Position numbers and translations under genes: made by a program | In this document: positions 15,625 through 16,783 of the stretch, one piece after another | Numbering within the stretch: the stretch's first letter is position 1 | Layout of the letters: every line of letters starts with the position of its first letter | Origin: an uncultured Flavobacteriales bacterium | Lineage (GTDB): Bacteria > Bacteroidota > Bacteroidia > Flavobacteriales > UBA1820 | Length of the DNA stretch: 16,783 nucleotides | Direction: 5' to 3' | Assembly (NCBI GenBank): GCA_938023515.1 | Contig: CALJDR010000041.1 | Location: 1-16,783 of the forward strand | Notes under the pieces: generated by a model | Seen by the model: only the letters and a program-made list of their open reading frames with translations | Database searches by the model: none | Told to the model about the DNA's origin: nothing

Positions 15625-16461
15625 TTGGCTAAACTGTACCTGGTGCCCACCCCAGTGGGAAATATGGGAGATATGTCGCCCCGCGCACTCGAAACGCTGC
15701 GCCAGGCCGATCTGATCGTAGCGGAAGACACCCGTACTTCGGGTAACCTGCTGCGTCATTTCGGGATCGGGACCCCCATGCAGTCGCACCACATGTTCAA
15801 TGAGCACCGGACAGTACAGCAGATCGTAGAAAAGATAAAAGGCGGACAGAATATCGCCTTGGTTACCGATGCGGGTACGCCCGGTATATCCGACCCCGGA
15901 TTCCTTCTTACGCGCCAGGCGGTGCGGGAAGGCATCCAAGTAGAGTGCCTGCCCGGCCCGACAGCTTTCGTGCCTGCGCTGGTGGCCAGCGGATTACCTT
16001 GCGAACGGTTCTCCTTCGAAGGATTCCTGCCTGTCAAGAAAGGCCGTTCTTCGCGTCTGGAAGAGCTAAAGGGAGAAACACGCACCATGGTGTTCTACGA
16101 AGCCCCACACAAACTATTGCGTACGTTAGAGGATATGTCCCAGGCATTCGGGCCCGAAAGGGGAGTATCCGTCAGCCGGGAGATCAGCAAGCTTTATGAA
16201 GAGCACGTACGCGGGACCTTTACGGAGGTTCTGGCCCATTTTTCCGCGCGGGCACCAAAAGGCGAATTTGTCCTGGTGGTTCAGGGAGCAGGGGCTGCTG
16301 CCAAAGAAGAAAAAAGAAAAAAAATAAATAAAAAAGATGAACAAAAGGTGGCGTCTAAAACCCCAGCCATCGGACGACGAAGCGGCCAAACTGGCCGCGA
16401 TTCTGAAGGTGGATCGGGTTTCGGCGAGGCTGCTGGTGCAAAGAGGAATCAAGACTTATGA
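15625..16461 (+). CDS. rsmI: 16S rRNA 2'-O-methyltransferase RsmI, 3' end probably frame-disturbed
   Basis: Methylates the 2'-OH of C1402 in 16S rRNA at the decoding centre, using SAM. The tetrapyrrole-methylase-like fold is complete: LYLVPTPVGN (4-13), AEDTRTSGNLLRHF near 33-46, SAM-binding VTDAGTPGISDPG near 80-92, LPGPTAFVPALVASGLP near 110-126, FYEAPHKLLRTL near 156-167 and EFVLVVQG near 214-221. The start is TTG at 15625: the frame upstream to the TAA at 15595 holds no ATG or GTG, and MAKLYLVPTPVGN is the expected N-terminus. As read, the protein has 278 residues. The last 45 or so are low-complexity and 41 codons overlap recJ. One A fewer in the A8 run at 16317-16324 would place a TAA at 16325-16327, giving 233 residues and a 9-base gap to recJ. 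The extended tail is probably not real. Confidence 0.9.
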   Translation: MAKLYLVPTPVGNMGDMSPRALETLRQADLIVAEDTRTSGNLLRHFGIGTPMQSHHMFNEHRTVQQIVEKIKGGQNIALVTDAGTPGISDPGFLLTRQAVREGIQVECLPGPTAFVPALVASGLPCERFSFEGFLPVKKGRSSRLEELKGETRTMVFYEAPHKLLRTLEDMSQAFGPERGVSVSREISKLYEEHVRGTFTEVLAHFSARAPKGEFVLVVQGAGAAAKEEKRKKINKKDEQKVASKTPAIGRRSGQTGRDSEGGSGFGEAAGAKRNQDL

Positions 16462-16735
16462 CGAGGCCAGGACTTTCTTCTATCCCGATCTGAACGATTT
16501 GCACGATCCATTCCTGATGAAGGACATGGACAAAGCGGTCTTGCGTATCCAGCGGGCGCTGGATAACCAGGAAGGCATCCTTGTATACGGAGACTACGAC
16601 GTGGACGGCACGACAGCGGTTTCCATGATGTATTCCTTCCTGAAAAGGTTTCACTCCAAAGTACGTACGTATATCCCCGACCGCAACAACGAAGGGTATG
16701 GAGTATCTTTCCGGGGTATAGACAGTGCTCAGGAA
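16337..16735 (+). CDS. recJ: Single-stranded-DNA exonuclease RecJ, N-terminal part only
   Basis: 5'-to-3' single-strand DNA exonuclease of the DHH family, used in recombination and mismatch repair. Only the first 133 codons are present; full proteins are about 570 residues. MNKRWRLKPQPSDDEAAKLA leads into KTYDEARTFFYPDLNDLHDPFLMKD-type sequence (about 39-64), the metal-binding motif YGDYDVDGTTA (84-94; Asp86, Asp88 and Asp90) and IPDRNNEGYGVS (113-124), all typical of RecJ. The start is the ATG at 16337, which lies 125 nt inside the assembled rsmI frame. After codon 133 the frame enters the adapter and reads LSLIHIS, which is artificial. The DHH motif and nuclease C-terminal domain lie beyond the contig. 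Confidence 0.93.
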
Positions 16736-16783
16736 CTGTCTCTTATACACATCTCCGAGCCCACGAGACTCGACGTCATCTCG
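16736..16783 (+). other. Synthetic Nextera/P7 adapter with sample index (not genomic)
   Basis: Bases 16736-16769 match the reverse complement of the Nextera read-2 adapter, starting with the Tn5 mosaic end CTGTCTCTTATACACATCT (16736-16754). An 8-base i7-position index TCGACGTC (16770-16777) follows, then ATCTCG, the start of the P7 primer. From memory this index is the one sold as N729. Genomic sequence ends at 16735. Confidence 0.98.

Noticed and set aside
46..16735. CRISPR array, insertion sequence, prophage, integrase or defence locus
   Set aside because: I saw no spaced direct repeats, transposase or integrase motifs, terminal inverted repeats or toxin-antitoxin pair; the genes are core chromosome functions.
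16355..16750. Minus-strand open frame beginning MYKRQ
   Set aside because: Same adapter artefact at the right end; the remainder is antisense to recJ and the rsmI tail.

Overview
This window is a bacterial contig with sequencing-library adapter left on both ends. Bases 1-45 hold the tail of an Illumina P5 primer, an 8-base index and the Nextera read-1 adapter. Bases 16736-16783 hold the Nextera read-2 adapter in reverse complement, an 8-base index and the start of P7. Genomic DNA therefore runs only from 46 to 16735, and the gene at each edge is cut by the adapter rather than by a natural end.

The genomic part looks like a member of the order Bacteroidales (phylum Bacteroidota). Several start regions carry TAnnTTTG boxes, the -7 element of Bacteroidota housekeeping promoters, and Shine-Dalgarno sequences are weak or absent. 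The gene set also fits: a PUR-family (DUF3276) protein, a six-bladed beta-propeller lipoprotein, an LptF/LptG permease with an enlarged periplasmic domain, and the ftsK-lolA-lptF-ribB order. A genus cannot be assigned from the sequence alone.

Layout. 46-945 (-): EamA-type transporter missing its C-terminal end. 1305-4037 (+): pyruvate phosphate dikinase with a strong terminator. 4202-5020 (-): NodB-like deacetylase lipoprotein. 5247-5319 (-): tRNA-Lys(CTT) with its own promoter and terminator. 5496-7140 (+): a two-gene unit of PUR protein and beta-propeller lipoprotein, ending at a 19-bp hairpin shared with the convergent operon. 12571 down to 7208 (-): compact operon ftsK, lolA, lptF/G-type permease, ribB, combining chromosome segregation, lipoprotein and LPS traffic and riboflavin synthesis. 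12726-15353 (+): valS, divergent from ftsK. 15625-16735 (+): rsmI and the first 133 codons of recJ.

I found no phage, insertion sequence, CRISPR array, defence locus or other undescribed multi-gene system; this is core chromosome. The points most worth a second look are the adapter ends, a probable one-base homopolymer error (or slippage site) at an A8 run that makes rsmI run 125 nt into recJ, a RibB that lacks the fused RibA domain usual in this group, and a deacetylase with a non-standard first catalytic motif.
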